From: Bdellovibrionaceae bacterium UBA2351
GTDB taxonomy: Bacteria > Bdellovibrionota > Bdellovibrionia > Bdellovibrionales > Bdellovibrionaceae
Direction of reading: 5' to 3'
Assembly: GCA_002344565.1 (NCBI GenBank)
Contig: DDTZ01000068.1
Span: forward strand, 741-24,019
Length of the DNA stretch: 23,279 nt
Within the stretch, counting starts at the first letter, position 1. Every line of letters begins with the position of its first letter. Positions 8,055 to 15,891 of the stretch are shown here, in pieces. A program made the position numbers and the translations under genes. The notes below the pieces were generated by a model. That model saw only the letters and a list, made by a program, of their open reading frames with translations. It made no database searches and was not told the origin of the DNA.

Positions 8055-8783
8055 CTAAACTTTAATCGAACGCAAAAATTCGGCTTGTGCGCCGGAAAAG
8101 GCAAAGTACGGGTTTTGTTTTGCGATGCGAATTTCTAAATCCTGAAACGATTCACCAAGCAAAATATGTGCTGCAATCAACATAGTCGATGTTCTGCCGA
8201 TTCCTGCCAAGCAATGAACCGCTAAGCGTTCTTTGTTTTTAGTTGCTGCAGTTATGATTTCGGCCAAGTGCTTGGCCTGATGTAAATCCGGTGCGCCTAG
8301 ATCAATAATACTAATATGATGAGTAGAGAAATGGTTACTTAAAATGTCGTTCTGATGATGGCGTTCTGTCAGAGTGATGACTCTGCGGATATCATTTTGT
8401 TTTAAAAATGCGATTTCTTGATTAAGGACGTCATCGCTTAACTGAAAATATACGTTGTTGTTTTCAACATAAAAAGAATTTAAAACATGTAAACGGGAAC
8501 TTAATTTCTTAAGAACTTCAAGGACTCCAGCAGGAGTTAATAGAATTTGAATAGCCTTTTGGCCCGTGATTTCATCCATCTTGTGATATTTATAGATTTT
8601 AGGAACGTAAGTTTTAATATGGTGATCAAGGGCTGACAGGGGCGCAGGGCCTTCAGAAAATTGGCCTAACCAGCCTAATAAAACAGCTTCATCAAATGGT
8701 AAATCAAACCAGCGAACGGAATTGAATCCAGGACGGGCCATGCCCGCAATTGAATTTTCTTTGAACCACCAAAATGCTTTCAT
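8055..8783 (-). CDS. Dual-specificity/tyrosine phosphatase-like protein (CX5R)
   Basis: From the ATG at 8783 the protein has 242 residues. The C-terminal half carries the cysteine-phosphatase P-loop HCLAGIGRTS with Cys191 as nucleophile and Arg197 as phosphate binder; Asp161 or Asp166 in DLGAPD is the likely general acid. The family hydrolyses phosphoester bonds in proteins, inositol phosphates or other small molecules. The N-terminal part (PGFNSVRWFDLPFDEAVLLG) matches no domain I recognise. The frame extends 17 codons further upstream, but ATG 8783 is preferred because AGGTG (8793-8789) lies 5 bases before it and overlaps the antiporter's TAG stop. The two genes are therefore in one operon 8 bases apart and probably translationally coupled. 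No signal peptide is seen, so it should be cytoplasmic. Confidence 0.8.
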   Translation of the reverse strand: MKAFWWFKENSIAGMARPGFNSVRWFDLPFDEAVLLGWLGQFSEGPAPLSALDHHIKTYVPKIYKYHKMDEITGQKAIQILLTPAGVLEVLKKLSSRLHVLNSFYVENNNVYFQLSDDVLNQEIAFLKQNDIRRVITLTERHHQNDILSNHFSTHHISIIDLGAPDLHQAKHLAEIITAATKNKERLAVHCLAGIGRTSTMLIAAHILLGESFQDLEIRIAKQNPYFAFSGAQAEFLRSIKV

Positions 8784-8791
8784 GTTTACAC

Positions 8792-11059
8792 CTATTTCAG
8801 TAACTTGATTTTTTCGGTATTTCCTACGATCCATAGCAAATCGCCATCTAAAATAGATTCTGAAGCATCTGGATTTAAAATACGCTGACCGGCACGCTCG
8901 AGGCCAACGACCAAGCCGTCGGTCGTTTCACGGATACCACTTTCGCGAATGCTTTTACCAATGAATGGATTCGCACCAGCCATAAAAACGCTTTTTAAAC
9001 CGTAGTTAGTAACGTTAGTACCTGCATTTACATCCGAGTTTTTAGAAATAATTTCTTTGAAGTTGGAAACTTGATCATCATTTCCAATAACTGATACGCG
9101 ATCAAAGGCCATCAAGATATCGTCGCGACGAGGAGCTAAAATCTTCTGACTACCACGTTCAATCATGGCTACGGTAACGCCGTAAGATTCACGAATGCCG
9201 ATGTCAGATAATTTACGACCTACAACCGACGAGTTTGGATGAACATCTAGTGTAGCCAAATGGGCGTCCCAGGGAGCTAAGATGGGGTATTCCTTCTCAT
9301 TCGTTACGCGTGCTCTGTCTTTTTCATTTAAGTGATTTAAAAATTGAGCTTCAAACCAACCATACGTTTTTGAGAAATTTTTAAACCCAAGTAGGGCTGC
9401 AATGATAGATAATCCTGCTGCAGAAATAAACGTAACAAACGCGGATGTGAATTGGGCGACAATAAAGCCCAATAGGAAGATGGCCAATAGAGCCCGACCA
9501 AACAGCCCAAGCACGGACTGATAGGACATTTGTTTAACGTCTTCAATTCTAAGCATCAAACCGTCGACAGAACGAGCTTTTGAAAAAATCGCCCACAATG
9601 AAGGAAGCGAAAAAAACATGGCCACAATGATGGAAATCAAATCAGCAATAAGTTCAGATTGTGTTTCTGTCATCAAGAACGGCTGCAACCACTTAGACGA
9701 GGCCAACGCAATCCCAATAACGAGCACTGAATTTAAAAACACCCGAGGCATTTCTTTTGTTAATTTAGAAGACTGTGACTGTGGGTCTTCTAGGCCTGAA
9801 TTACTGCGTAAACGGCCGAGCCATTCCGCAGGAAGTTTTTTCTCAAACCAGGCATAGGTCGAATCGCTAGAGCGAATCAGGTACGGTGTTGTCAGTGTTG
9901 TAATCGCCGAAACCGCCACGGCTACGGGATATAGAAAGTCTGATGTTACTTTTAACGTTAGGCCTAGTGTCGCAATAATAAATGAAAATTCACCAATCTG
10001 AGCTAGGCTCATGCCTGTTTGTAGTGACACACGTAAGCTCTGTCCAGAGATAAGAGCACCTAAGGTTGAACTAAACAATTTACCAAAGATTGTTGCCACA
10101 GTGATGATCGATACAGCAAACCAATGTTCTTTTAGCGCCCCTAAATCAATAAGCATTCCCACTGAAACGAAAAATACAGCCGCAAATAAATCTTTAACTG
10201 ATTTTAACGTGTGCTCAATTTTTGCTCCATCTGGTGTCTCGGCTAAAATAGATCCCATGATGAAGGCGCCAAGTGCCGGCGAAAATCCAGATTTAGTCGC
10301 TAGCAACACCATCAATAAACACATTGCCAGAGATACGACCAACGAAGTTTCATCATTCATTAACGGACGTGTTTTGCGAAGGAACCAAGGAACGATAAAG
10401 ATGCCACCTAAGAACCACAATGTAAGAAAGAAGGCGAGTTTTGCAGCGGATGTTAATAACTGTGTGCCTTCGAACGTGTTTGATACGGCAATCGTTGATA
10501 ATAATACTAATAATAAGATCGCCACTAGATCTTCGACGATGAGGACGCCGAAAACGAGTGTGACGAAACGTCGTTGTCTGAATCCCAATTCGTCAAATGC
10601 GCGAATAATAATAGTCGTCGACGAGATCGCCAGAATGCCGCCAAGGAAAATACTGTCCATTGTATTCCAGCCAAAACCTTGTCCTAGTATATAACCAAGA
10701 CCCAGCATGAATAAAACTTCAGTAACGGCTGTTATCGATGCACCACGCCCTACTGAGGCTAACTTTTTAAAACTGAATTCAAGACCTAAACCAAACAATA
10801 ATACGATGACGCCGATCTCTGCCCAGATTTTAATCTCTTCATTGTTCTGCACCGTTGGGAAAAAACTAACTTCTGGTCCGACTAAAAAACCAGCGAGCAA
10901 ATACCCTAACACAACGGGTTGACCAATTTTCTTAAACAACAGCGTCACGATGCCTGCGACGGCTAAAATGATTCCTAAGTCTGCGATAAGAGTTGGTAAA
11001 TGTAAGATAAATCCTCCTGATTCGACCAAATGAGTGTCTAAATTTTTACATGACCGCAC
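8792..11059 (-). CDS. CPA2/Kef-type monovalent cation:proton antiporter with two RCK_C domains
   Basis: About 735-755 residues. The first half is a Na+/H+ exchanger domain with many helices (LIADLGIILAVAGIVTLLF, GQPVVLGYLLAGFLVGPE, LGAFIMGSILAETP and an ISSTTIIIRAFDELG stretch). A second group of helices follows near residues 430-570. The C-terminus has two TrkA-C/RCK_C regulatory domains in tandem (about 590-670 and 680-755), each with a VVG/FIGKSIRESGI...V.....R.G..IL.P pattern. Unlike E. coli KefB/KefC there is no NAD-binding TrkA-N domain. It probably exchanges K+ or Na+ for H+ across the inner membrane, with small ligands sensed by RCK_C. The coordinates use the longest frame (GTG 11059); a TTG lies at 11029. 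The best Shine-Dalgarno (11013-11018) instead points to codons near 11005, where no standard start exists. The phosphatase gene follows in the same operon. Confidence 0.85.
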   Translation of the reverse strand: MRSCKNLDTHLVESGGFILHLPTLIADLGIILAVAGIVTLLFKKIGQPVVLGYLLAGFLVGPEVSFFPTVQNNEEIKIWAEIGVIVLLFGLGLEFSFKKLASVGRGASITAVTEVLFMLGLGYILGQGFGWNTMDSIFLGGILAISSTTIIIRAFDELGFRQRRFVTLVFGVLIVEDLVAILLLVLLSTIAVSNTFEGTQLLTSAAKLAFFLTLWFLGGIFIVPWFLRKTRPLMNDETSLVVSLAMCLLMVLLATKSGFSPALGAFIMGSILAETPDGAKIEHTLKSVKDLFAAVFFVSVGMLIDLGALKEHWFAVSIITVATIFGKLFSSTLGALISGQSLRVSLQTGMSLAQIGEFSFIIATLGLTLKVTSDFLYPVAVAVSAITTLTTPYLIRSSDSTYAWFEKKLPAEWLGRLRSNSGLEDPQSQSSKLTKEMPRVFLNSVLVIGIALASSKWLQPFLMTETQSELIADLISIIVAMFFSLPSLWAIFSKARSVDGLMLRIEDVKQMSYQSVLGLFGRALLAIFLLGFIVAQFTSAFVTFISAAGLSIIAALLGFKNFSKTYGWFEAQFLNHLNEKDRARVTNEKEYPILAPWDAHLATLDVHPNSSVVGRKLSDIGIRESYGVTVAMIERGSQKILAPRRDDILMAFDRVSVIGNDDQVSNFKEIISKNSDVNAGTNVTNYGLKSVFMAGANPFIGKSIRESGIRETTDGLVVGLERAGQRILNPDASESILDGDLLWIVGNTEKIKLLK
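11013..11018 (-). promoter_or_regulatory. Perfect Shine-Dalgarno without a standard start codon (antiporter)
   Basis: On the minus strand the sequence reads AGGAGG, then ATTTATC, then TTA CAT TTA CCA in the antiporter frame. The spacing of 7 bases is ideal for TTA at 11005-11003. That codon immediately precedes HLPTLIADLG, where the family's conserved part begins. The only standard starts in frame are upstream (TTG 11029, GTG 11059), and neither has a ribosome site. Initiation at TTA, or at ATC 11008, is therefore possible. Confidence 0.6.
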
Positions 11060-11236
11060 TCAAAAGTTAAATAGTAATTTTGCCCCCGAGAAAATTTAGA
11101 ACAAAAACGTTTTAAAATACGTGACGATCATCTGTTTGCGCATTTGAGACGGCTGTAAATTTTAGTGACGATGAGTGAATAAAACCTACCGTAATTAGCT
11201 ACTTTCATTGCTTATATAAATATTATTTTTTGTCTC

Positions 11237-11264
11237 TAGACAGTTTGAAACAAACGCTCATACT
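11237..11264 (+). promoter_or_regulatory. Promoter candidate for rhomboid gene, possible leaderless mRNA
   Basis: TAGACA (11237-11242, 5 of 6 to the -35 consensus) and CATACT (11259-11264, 4 of 6 to the -10) are 16 bases apart. Only 6 bases separate the -10 from the ATG at 11271, so transcription would start at or next to the start codon. A small palindrome GTTTG-AAA-CAAAC (11243-11255) fills the spacer and could bind a repressor. These are matches by eye only. The rest of the 11060-11270 gap shows nothing else I can name. Confidence 0.4.
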
Positions 11265-11270
11265 TAAGAG

Positions 11271-11996
11271 ATGAATCCACAGGTAGTTATAAAAGAGAAT
11301 TGGTTAACTCGTTCCCCAAAAGATCTGGCGTATATTTCTACGTTAGTGTTTGGAGTCCTTTTAGGTTTGGTTGGTTATCTATATCTTGGTGGTTATTGGG
11401 GAATTGCGCCATGGATGGCGGCTAGTGGACAGAAGGTATTTCAAACTGGTGAATACTGGCGTTTGTGGACAGCATTATTTGCCCATGCAGATACGGCACA
11501 CTTACTTGGTAATTTGAGTTTGCTTTTGCCACTGGCATTTATGTTAACGGGTCACTTTGGATTTTATGTCTTTCCTGTACTTGGTGTCTTGGTGGGTGGA
11601 TTAATAAATTACATCGTGATTCAAACGATGCCTCCCGAAACTAATTTGATTGGAATATCAGGCGTCGTCTATTGGATGGGCTCTACGTGGTTAACATTGT
11701 TTCTAATAATTGATCGTCGTAAAACACTACGTCGACGAATTGCTTTAGCGGCATTTTTAACCGTCGTTTTATTTATTCCAGAAACATACAAACCAGAAAT
11801 CAGTTATATGAGTCACTTTGTTGGTTACGTGCTGGGTGCAGTTACAGGTCTATTAGTTTATTTTCTTCGTCGAAATGAAATTGAGGCGGCCGAAGTACGT
11901 GAATTCATTTATGAGCCTGAAATAATCGAAGCGGAATGGCAGCCAGTTACAGAATCGTCACCAGATGGCGCTCAACCTCCAAAATCGGTGATTTAA
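11271..11996 (+). CDS. Rhomboid-family intramembrane serine protease
   Basis: The 241-residue protein has about six membrane helices. Rhomboid landmarks are present in order: EYWRLWTALFAHAD (residues 61-74), HLLGN at 77-81 (the HxxxN oxyanion-hole motif), GISG at 128-131 with the catalytic Ser130, and SHFVGYVLG with the catalytic His182. Rhomboids cut transmembrane segments of substrate proteins within the inner membrane. The N-terminal helix begins near residue 19. After the last helix there is an acidic cytoplasmic tail of about 40 residues rich in Glu and Pro. The last 50 bases overlap the 3' end of rsmG on the other strand. No useful Shine-Dalgarno precedes the ATG. The substrate is unknown. 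Confidence 0.85.
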   Translation: MNPQVVIKENWLTRSPKDLAYISTLVFGVLLGLVGYLYLGGYWGIAPWMAASGQKVFQTGEYWRLWTALFAHADTAHLLGNLSLLLPLAFMLTGHFGFYVFPVLGVLVGGLINYIVIQTMPPETNLIGISGVVYWMGSTWLTLFLIIDRRKTLRRRIALAAFLTVVLFIPETYKPEISYMSHFVGYVLGAVTGLLVYFLRRNEIEAAEVREFIYEPEIIEAEWQPVTESSPDGAQPPKSVI

Positions 11997-12561
11997 GCGG
12001 GCATACGACGACTTTTAAATCTTTGAACTTCTTTTTGCTGAGTTCGATTTCTTCTTCAATTTTTTCACGACGCCCTTTAAGCAAGAAGTAGCGTCCTCCT
12101 TGTTTGCAGTAGTTGCGACTGATATCCAGAATAACGTCTAACGGTTTAAACGCGCGGGCCGTAACTAAATCAATTTCAGGTAATTGAAGGGGGATTTCAC
12201 CTTGGATTTTTAGATTGGGTGCGATGGCCACGCATTTTTCCAAGAACTCGCGCTTCTTTGCACTTTTTTCAAAAAGAGTGAACTTAGAGTTTTTAAAATG
12301 AATCGCGTACACAACGCCAGGAACACCGCCTCCGGATCCAAAATCAGCAATATTTTTTGCATCCTTTGGGAAATGTGATAGCGGCAGCAGGGCATCGATA
12401 ATATGATTATCAATCAGCTCGTCTAGAGTCATTTTACGGCTAATAAGGTTTAATTCTTCGTTCGATTTCCAAAGCAAATCAATATACGCCTTCAGAGCGT
12501 CGATGCCGTCTTTGCGAAAGCCAAGGTCAAGAATTAGAGGAATTCGATTTTGGAAATGCAT
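11947..12561 (-). CDS. rsmG: 16S rRNA (guanine-527 N7)-methyltransferase RsmG
   Basis: The 204-residue length fits RsmG (GidB), which methylates G527 of 16S rRNA from S-adenosylmethionine. The SAM-binding loop DFGSGGGVPGV lies at residues 73-83, preceded by the family's NLISRK and DNHIIDALLPL segments. Further on are TLFEKSAKKREFLE, the VTARAFKPL motif near 135 and the LLKGRREKIEEE segment near 160. The typical second position is Val (DVGTGAGFPGI); here it is Phe. In many bacteria rsmG sits beside mnmG/parA near the origin; here it does not, being convergent with the rhomboid gene (50-base overlap) and divergent from dusC (90 bases). No Shine-Dalgarno is seen before the ATG. Confidence 0.9.
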   Translation of the reverse strand: MHFQNRIPLILDLGFRKDGIDALKAYIDLLWKSNEELNLISRKMTLDELIDNHIIDALLPLSHFPKDAKNIADFGSGGGVPGVVYAIHFKNSKFTLFEKSAKKREFLEKCVAIAPNLKIQGEIPLQLPEIDLVTARAFKPLDVILDISRNYCKQGGRYFLLKGRREKIEEEIELSKKKFKDLKVVVCPLKSPILEVERHLVTIL

Positions 12562-12613
12562 ACGCCGACATTAGCTTAAGTTTGTAATGAAGTAAATATG
12601 GATGAACTCTTTC

Positions 12614-12642
12614 TTGAGGTACGGGTCTATCGATGGTAAAAA
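12614..12642 (+). promoter_or_regulatory. Promoter candidate for dusC, possible leaderless mRNA
   Basis: TTGAGG (12614-12619) and TAAAAA (12637-12642) have the ideal 17-base spacing and match 4 of 6 positions each of the sigma-70 hexamers. The -10 ends 9 bases before the dusC ATG, so the transcript would begin within about 3 bases of it. No ribosome-binding sequence is present in that gap. Confidence 0.5.
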
Positions 12643-12651
12643 CGTAAACCA

Positions 12652-13647
12652 ATGAAGCCCACTACCTTGTATTTAGCGCCGATGGAAGGTGTCACTGATT
12701 TCGTTCTTAGAGACCTGTTAACCAGTCAGGGTGGGATTGATTTTTGTACCACTGAATTCTTACGCGTAACCGATAAGCTTCATCCCAATTCTGTATTTTT
12801 GCGTTATTGCCCTGAACTGCAAACGGGGTCTAAAACTCGGTCGGGGACACCGGTGTATGTTCAGTTACTGGGCGGACAAGCGGGGCCACTGGCCGAAAAT
12901 GCCTATCGCGCCTATCAAATGGGTGCGGCAGGTGTCGATTTGAACTTTGGTTGCCCAGCAAAAACAGTTAATCGCCATGATGGCGGCGCTACGTTGTTAA
13001 AGTCATGCGATCGTATTTTCACGATCATTAGCACCGTACGTAAAGCCGTGCCTTTAGACATACCAGTCACGGCCAAAATTCGTTTGGGGTTTGATGATCC
13101 ATCAGTGTGTTTAGACAATGCGAAAGCCGCTGAGGACGCGGGCGCCTCGCATTTAACCGTTCATTGTCGTACCAAAATGGATGGCTATAAACCACCAGCA
13201 CACTGGAACTGGATCCCTAAAATTAAAGAACACGTAACAACGATTCCCGTCGTTGCAAATGGCGATATTTTTACCGTGAATGATTTCATTCGTTGTCGTC
13301 AAGAAACGGGCTGTGATCGATTTATGATCGGTCGTGGGATTATGAGCGACCCATTCTTGTTTAACAAAATACGTAGCCATTTAGCGATGGAAGAATGTAG
13401 ACAAGATCATTCAGCGGAGTCACTTGCACACGAAATCCAAAATGAATGGCGAGTTTCATCCGAAGTCATGCAGACATTTTTCGACCGTTCGTCCGATTAT
13501 ATCAATGGCCATTTTGCGACGTCGCGAACAAAGCAATGGTTAAAAGGCTTAGCATTACGTTCAAAAGAAGCTAAGACCTTGTTTGATGAAATTAAGGTTA
13601 TCAAAAACCCGACTGAATTTCGCGCGCGCTTGACCCAATCACTATAA
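12652..13647 (+). CDS. dusC: tRNA-dihydrouridine synthase, DusC-like
   Basis: The 331-residue flavoenzyme reduces a uridine of the tRNA D-loop to dihydrouridine with FMN and NADPH. It opens with the hallmark LAPMEGVTD (residues 8-16). Further motifs are CTTEFLRV, YVQLLGG, GVDLNFGCPAKTVNRHDGGATLL with the catalytic Cys101, TAKIRLG, LTVHCRTK, VVANGDI and FMIGRGIM, which are the FMN and tRNA contacts. The C-terminal helical domain (TKQWLKGL...FDEIKVIKN) and the TEFLRV/CPELQ segments resemble E. coli DusC, which modifies U16, more than DusA or DusB. That subfamily call is from memory of the E. coli sequence. Its last 6 bases overlap the convergent Cys-rich gene. No Shine-Dalgarno precedes the ATG. 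Confidence 0.88.
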   Translation: MKPTTLYLAPMEGVTDFVLRDLLTSQGGIDFCTTEFLRVTDKLHPNSVFLRYCPELQTGSKTRSGTPVYVQLLGGQAGPLAENAYRAYQMGAAGVDLNFGCPAKTVNRHDGGATLLKSCDRIFTIISTVRKAVPLDIPVTAKIRLGFDDPSVCLDNAKAAEDAGASHLTVHCRTKMDGYKPPAHWNWIPKIKEHVTTIPVVANGDIFTVNDFIRCRQETGCDRFMIGRGIMSDPFLFNKIRSHLAMEECRQDHSAESLAHEIQNEWRVSSEVMQTFFDRSSDYINGHFATSRTKQWLKGLALRSKEAKTLFDEIKVIKNPTEFRARLTQSL

Positions 13648-14358
13648 GTTCCGGCACAGTTCACGATTAAATTTTAATTTCTTGGCGATCGGTAGGATAT
13701 TTTCAGCGTCACCCGGTGGGTAGCCATTTTTGATATCGCTTTCATTCATGTCGGCGATTTCGTTGAATGGTTTAACCAGCTCTAAACAGGCGTCTTTTTT
13801 CTTCAGGTTCTTATAAGTAACGGCCAGGTCATTCACCATGTCCATTTTCTCGAATATACTCAGGTACGATTCGCACGCGTCGTAAACTTTGCGCAGAGTT
13901 TTTTCAGCCAGTTCGTAAGTTTTTTTTGTGTAGTACGTTTTGAATAACTTTAAATTTTTATTTTTAGTTTTGCTACGACAAAGCTCGTTCGTTTTATAGT
14001 AGGGCTGAGTAAAGTTAGCGCGAGCACCGCAAAAGTTGCTGCATGACGATTTTTGGTTATGAGATATATCAATCATGTCTGCGGTCACGTTGAAGGTAAT
14101 CAAGCAATCCTCATCCCCAGCGTCGCCTTTTTGCAGACTTGAGTTGTTTTCAACACTACCTTCAACGAAGCACGAATGCCCATTGCCGCCATAGGCGTTT
14201 ATTTTGTAATAGTGCCCTTTCTTACGTGCCGTGATCAGTAAAGCTCCCGCGCCGCTTTTCGCCAAGTATTCGCCAGCTTCAATAGGTGCGGACTGAGCAG
14301 TAGGCAAAGCGAAAGACAGTGATGTAATTAAGTAAATAGTAAGCAGTGCCGATTTCAT
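13642..14358 (-). CDS. Secreted Cys-rich protein of unknown function
   Basis: The 238-residue product has a signal peptide (likely cut after AQSA, about residue 23). A small beta-rich domain follows (about 26-120), beginning GEYLAKSGAGALLITARKKG and containing NGHSCFVEGSV, DCLITF and CSNFCGARANF; its Cys residues (five by eye) probably form disulfides. The C-terminal half (about 135-238) is Lys-rich and helical, resembling a degenerate TPR pair, with Cys in YDACESYLS, KKDACLEL and ELCRNL. The GxY...GxGxLxI...GxNxHxC...CGARAxF pattern recalls a conserved domain of secreted proteobacterial proteins without known function; I cannot name it. GAGGAG lies 6-7 bases before the ATG. It is transcribed alone, divergent from rhlE and tail-to-tail with dusC. 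Confidence 0.8.
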   Translation of the reverse strand: MKSALLTIYLITSLSFALPTAQSAPIEAGEYLAKSGAGALLITARKKGHYYKINAYGGNGHSCFVEGSVENNSSLQKGDAGDEDCLITFNVTADMIDISHNQKSSCSNFCGARANFTQPYYKTNELCRSKTKNKNLKLFKTYYTKKTYELAEKTLRKVYDACESYLSIFEKMDMVNDLAVTYKNLKKKDACLELVKPFNEIADMNESDIKNGYPPGDAENILPIAKKLKFNRELCRNL

Positions 14359-14464
14359 AAAAGCTCCTCACGTACGCAGCTGCTTTAATTGGAGCATTAA
14401 TGAGTGTTTCTCGTCACTATAATCTTTTCATCTTCGAAGTTAGTTGTGTGGGGATCGTTAGACC

Positions 14465-14473
14465 TGCTATATA
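14465..14473 (+). promoter_or_regulatory. Extended -10 promoter candidate for rhlE
   Basis: TGC followed by TATATA (or TATACT at 14470-14475) forms an extended -10 element ending about 10 bases before the ATG at 14484. No good -35 is visible, as is common for extended -10 promoters. Transcription would start about 2-4 bases before that ATG, giving an almost leaderless mRNA and excluding the upstream ATG at 14400. Confidence 0.45.
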
Positions 14474-14483
14474 CTTTGTCCAC

Positions 14484-15887
14484 ATGACAAATTCCAATAT
14501 TCTATTCACAGACCTAAATTTAGAGCCAGCCCTTTTAAAAGCAATTGAAGAAACTGGCTACACAAAACCTACCCCTATCCAAGAACAATCGATCCCACAG
14601 GTACTTTTGGGAAAAGACATCTTGGGTGCAGCTCAAACCGGAACGGGTAAAACAGCTGCGTTTGCATTACCTATTTTGAATCATATTATTAAAAATAAAG
14701 TTCGTTTAATGCCAAAGCACACCCGTGTGTTAGTTATCAGTCCAACACGCGAATTAACGGTGCAAATTCACGACAGTTTTAAAACGTACGGAAAACACAC
14801 ACAGTTTAAATCGGCTGTCGTTTTTGGTGGCGTAGGACAAGAGCAACAAGTTCGTGCTTTGTCTCAAGGTGTAGATGTGTTGGTGGCGACTCCGGGTCGT
14901 TTGCTGGATTTAATTCAGCAGCGTCACATTGTTCTAACAGGTTTAGAAATCTTCGTATTAGACGAAGCCGACCGTATGTTAGATATGGGGTTCTTGCCTG
15001 ACGTTCGCAAGGTAGTAAAATTGTTACCGCCAAAACGTCAAAACCTATTCTTCTCGGCAACGATGCCTTCTGAAATTCGCGGTTTAGCGGATTCATTGCT
15101 AACGGATCCAGTTCATGTAAAAGTAACTCCAGTGGCTTCGACGGTTGATAAAATTCAACAATCAGTCATGTTCGTAGATAAAGCACGTAAGAAAGATTTA
15201 TTGTTGGATTTATTCCGTACTAATAAATCACTTAAAAAAGTTATTATTTTTACGCGCACGAAACATGGTGCGAATCGTTTAGCTGAAACATTGGCGAAGA
15301 ACAGCATCCCTTCACAAGCAATTCATGGAAATAAATCTCAAAATGCACGTCAGCAAGCTCTAGAGAATTTACGTTCGGGTCGTAATCAGGTGTTAGTTGC
15401 TACCGATATTGTGGCTCGTGGTATCGATATCGATGAAATTTCGCATGTGATTAACTATGAATTACCTAATGATCCTGAAAGCTATGTACACAGAATTGGT
15501 CGTACGGCGCGTGCCGGTCATTCGGGTATTGCTATTTCATTCTGTGATCACGAAGAAAAATCATATTTACGTGATATCGAAAAATTAATTAAAATAGAAA
15601 TTACACGTAATCGCGAAAGCACGTTTCATTCAGATTCTGCAGAAAACGCACGCCTAATGTCGTCGGGTAAAGCAAAAGCCATGATTGAAGGCCGCGATAC
15701 TTCACGCCGTAACTTCCGCCCTAAGTTTGGTAAAAAACCAAACCACGGTGGCGGAGGGCAGGGTAAACCTCGTTTCGGTGGCGACAATCGCAAGCCCAAT
15801 CAAGGTGGCCAAAGTCAACAGCAGCCAGCACAGGCTCGTCATAAGAGCGGATTTAAAACTAATAATGTCCAGAAAACAGATTGGTAA
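14484..15887 (+). CDS. rhlE: DEAD-box ATP-dependent RNA helicase, RhlE-like
   Basis: Numbering from ATG 14484 gives 467 residues. All motifs are present: the Q motif GYTKPTPIQEQSIP (25-38), Walker A AQTGTGKT (50-57), PTREL, TPGRLLD, DEAD (160-163), SAT (191-193), the IIFTRTKHGAN and AIHGNKSQNAR block, VATDIVARGIDID and HRIGRTARAG. The FTRTKHGAN...IHGNKSQ block matches E. coli RhlE closely, an enzyme of RNA remodelling and ribosome assembly. The tail of about 80 residues is basic and rich in Gly, Arg, Asn and Gln, a likely RNA-binding and disordered extension. The frame extends to an ATG at 14400 with GGAG 5 bases upstream, but the extra 28 residues are hydrophobic and unlike the family, so I chose 14484. 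The start stays uncertain. Confidence 0.9.
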   Translation: MTNSNILFTDLNLEPALLKAIEETGYTKPTPIQEQSIPQVLLGKDILGAAQTGTGKTAAFALPILNHIIKNKVRLMPKHTRVLVISPTRELTVQIHDSFKTYGKHTQFKSAVVFGGVGQEQQVRALSQGVDVLVATPGRLLDLIQQRHIVLTGLEIFVLDEADRMLDMGFLPDVRKVVKLLPPKRQNLFFSATMPSEIRGLADSLLTDPVHVKVTPVASTVDKIQQSVMFVDKARKKDLLLDLFRTNKSLKKVIIFTRTKHGANRLAETLAKNSIPSQAIHGNKSQNARQQALENLRSGRNQVLVATDIVARGIDIDEISHVINYELPNDPESYVHRIGRTARAGHSGIAISFCDHEEKSYLRDIEKLIKIEITRNRESTFHSDSAENARLMSSGKAKAMIEGRDTSRRNFRPKFGKKPNHGGGGQGKPRFGGDNRKPNQGGQSQQQPAQARHKSGFKTNNVQKTDW

Positions 15888-15891
15888 TTAG

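Noticed and set aside
10011..10694. Open frame of 227 codons on + inside the antiporter gene
   Set aside because: It is antisense to a well-supported transporter; its translation is rich in Asn, Thr, Lys and Pro with no domain, typical of a complementary-strand frame.
11121..11172. GTGACGAT repeated at 11121-11128 and 11165-11172 in the antiporter-rhomboid gap
   Set aside because: One repeated 8-mer in a 211-base gap is expected by chance fairly often, and no palindrome or promoter overlap supports it.
14400..14483. 28-codon N-terminal extension of rhlE from ATG 14400, which has GGAG 5 bases upstream
   Set aside because: The added residues are hydrophobic and Cys-containing, unlike RhlE N-termini, and an extended -10 element lies inside it. 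Kept only as an alternative start.
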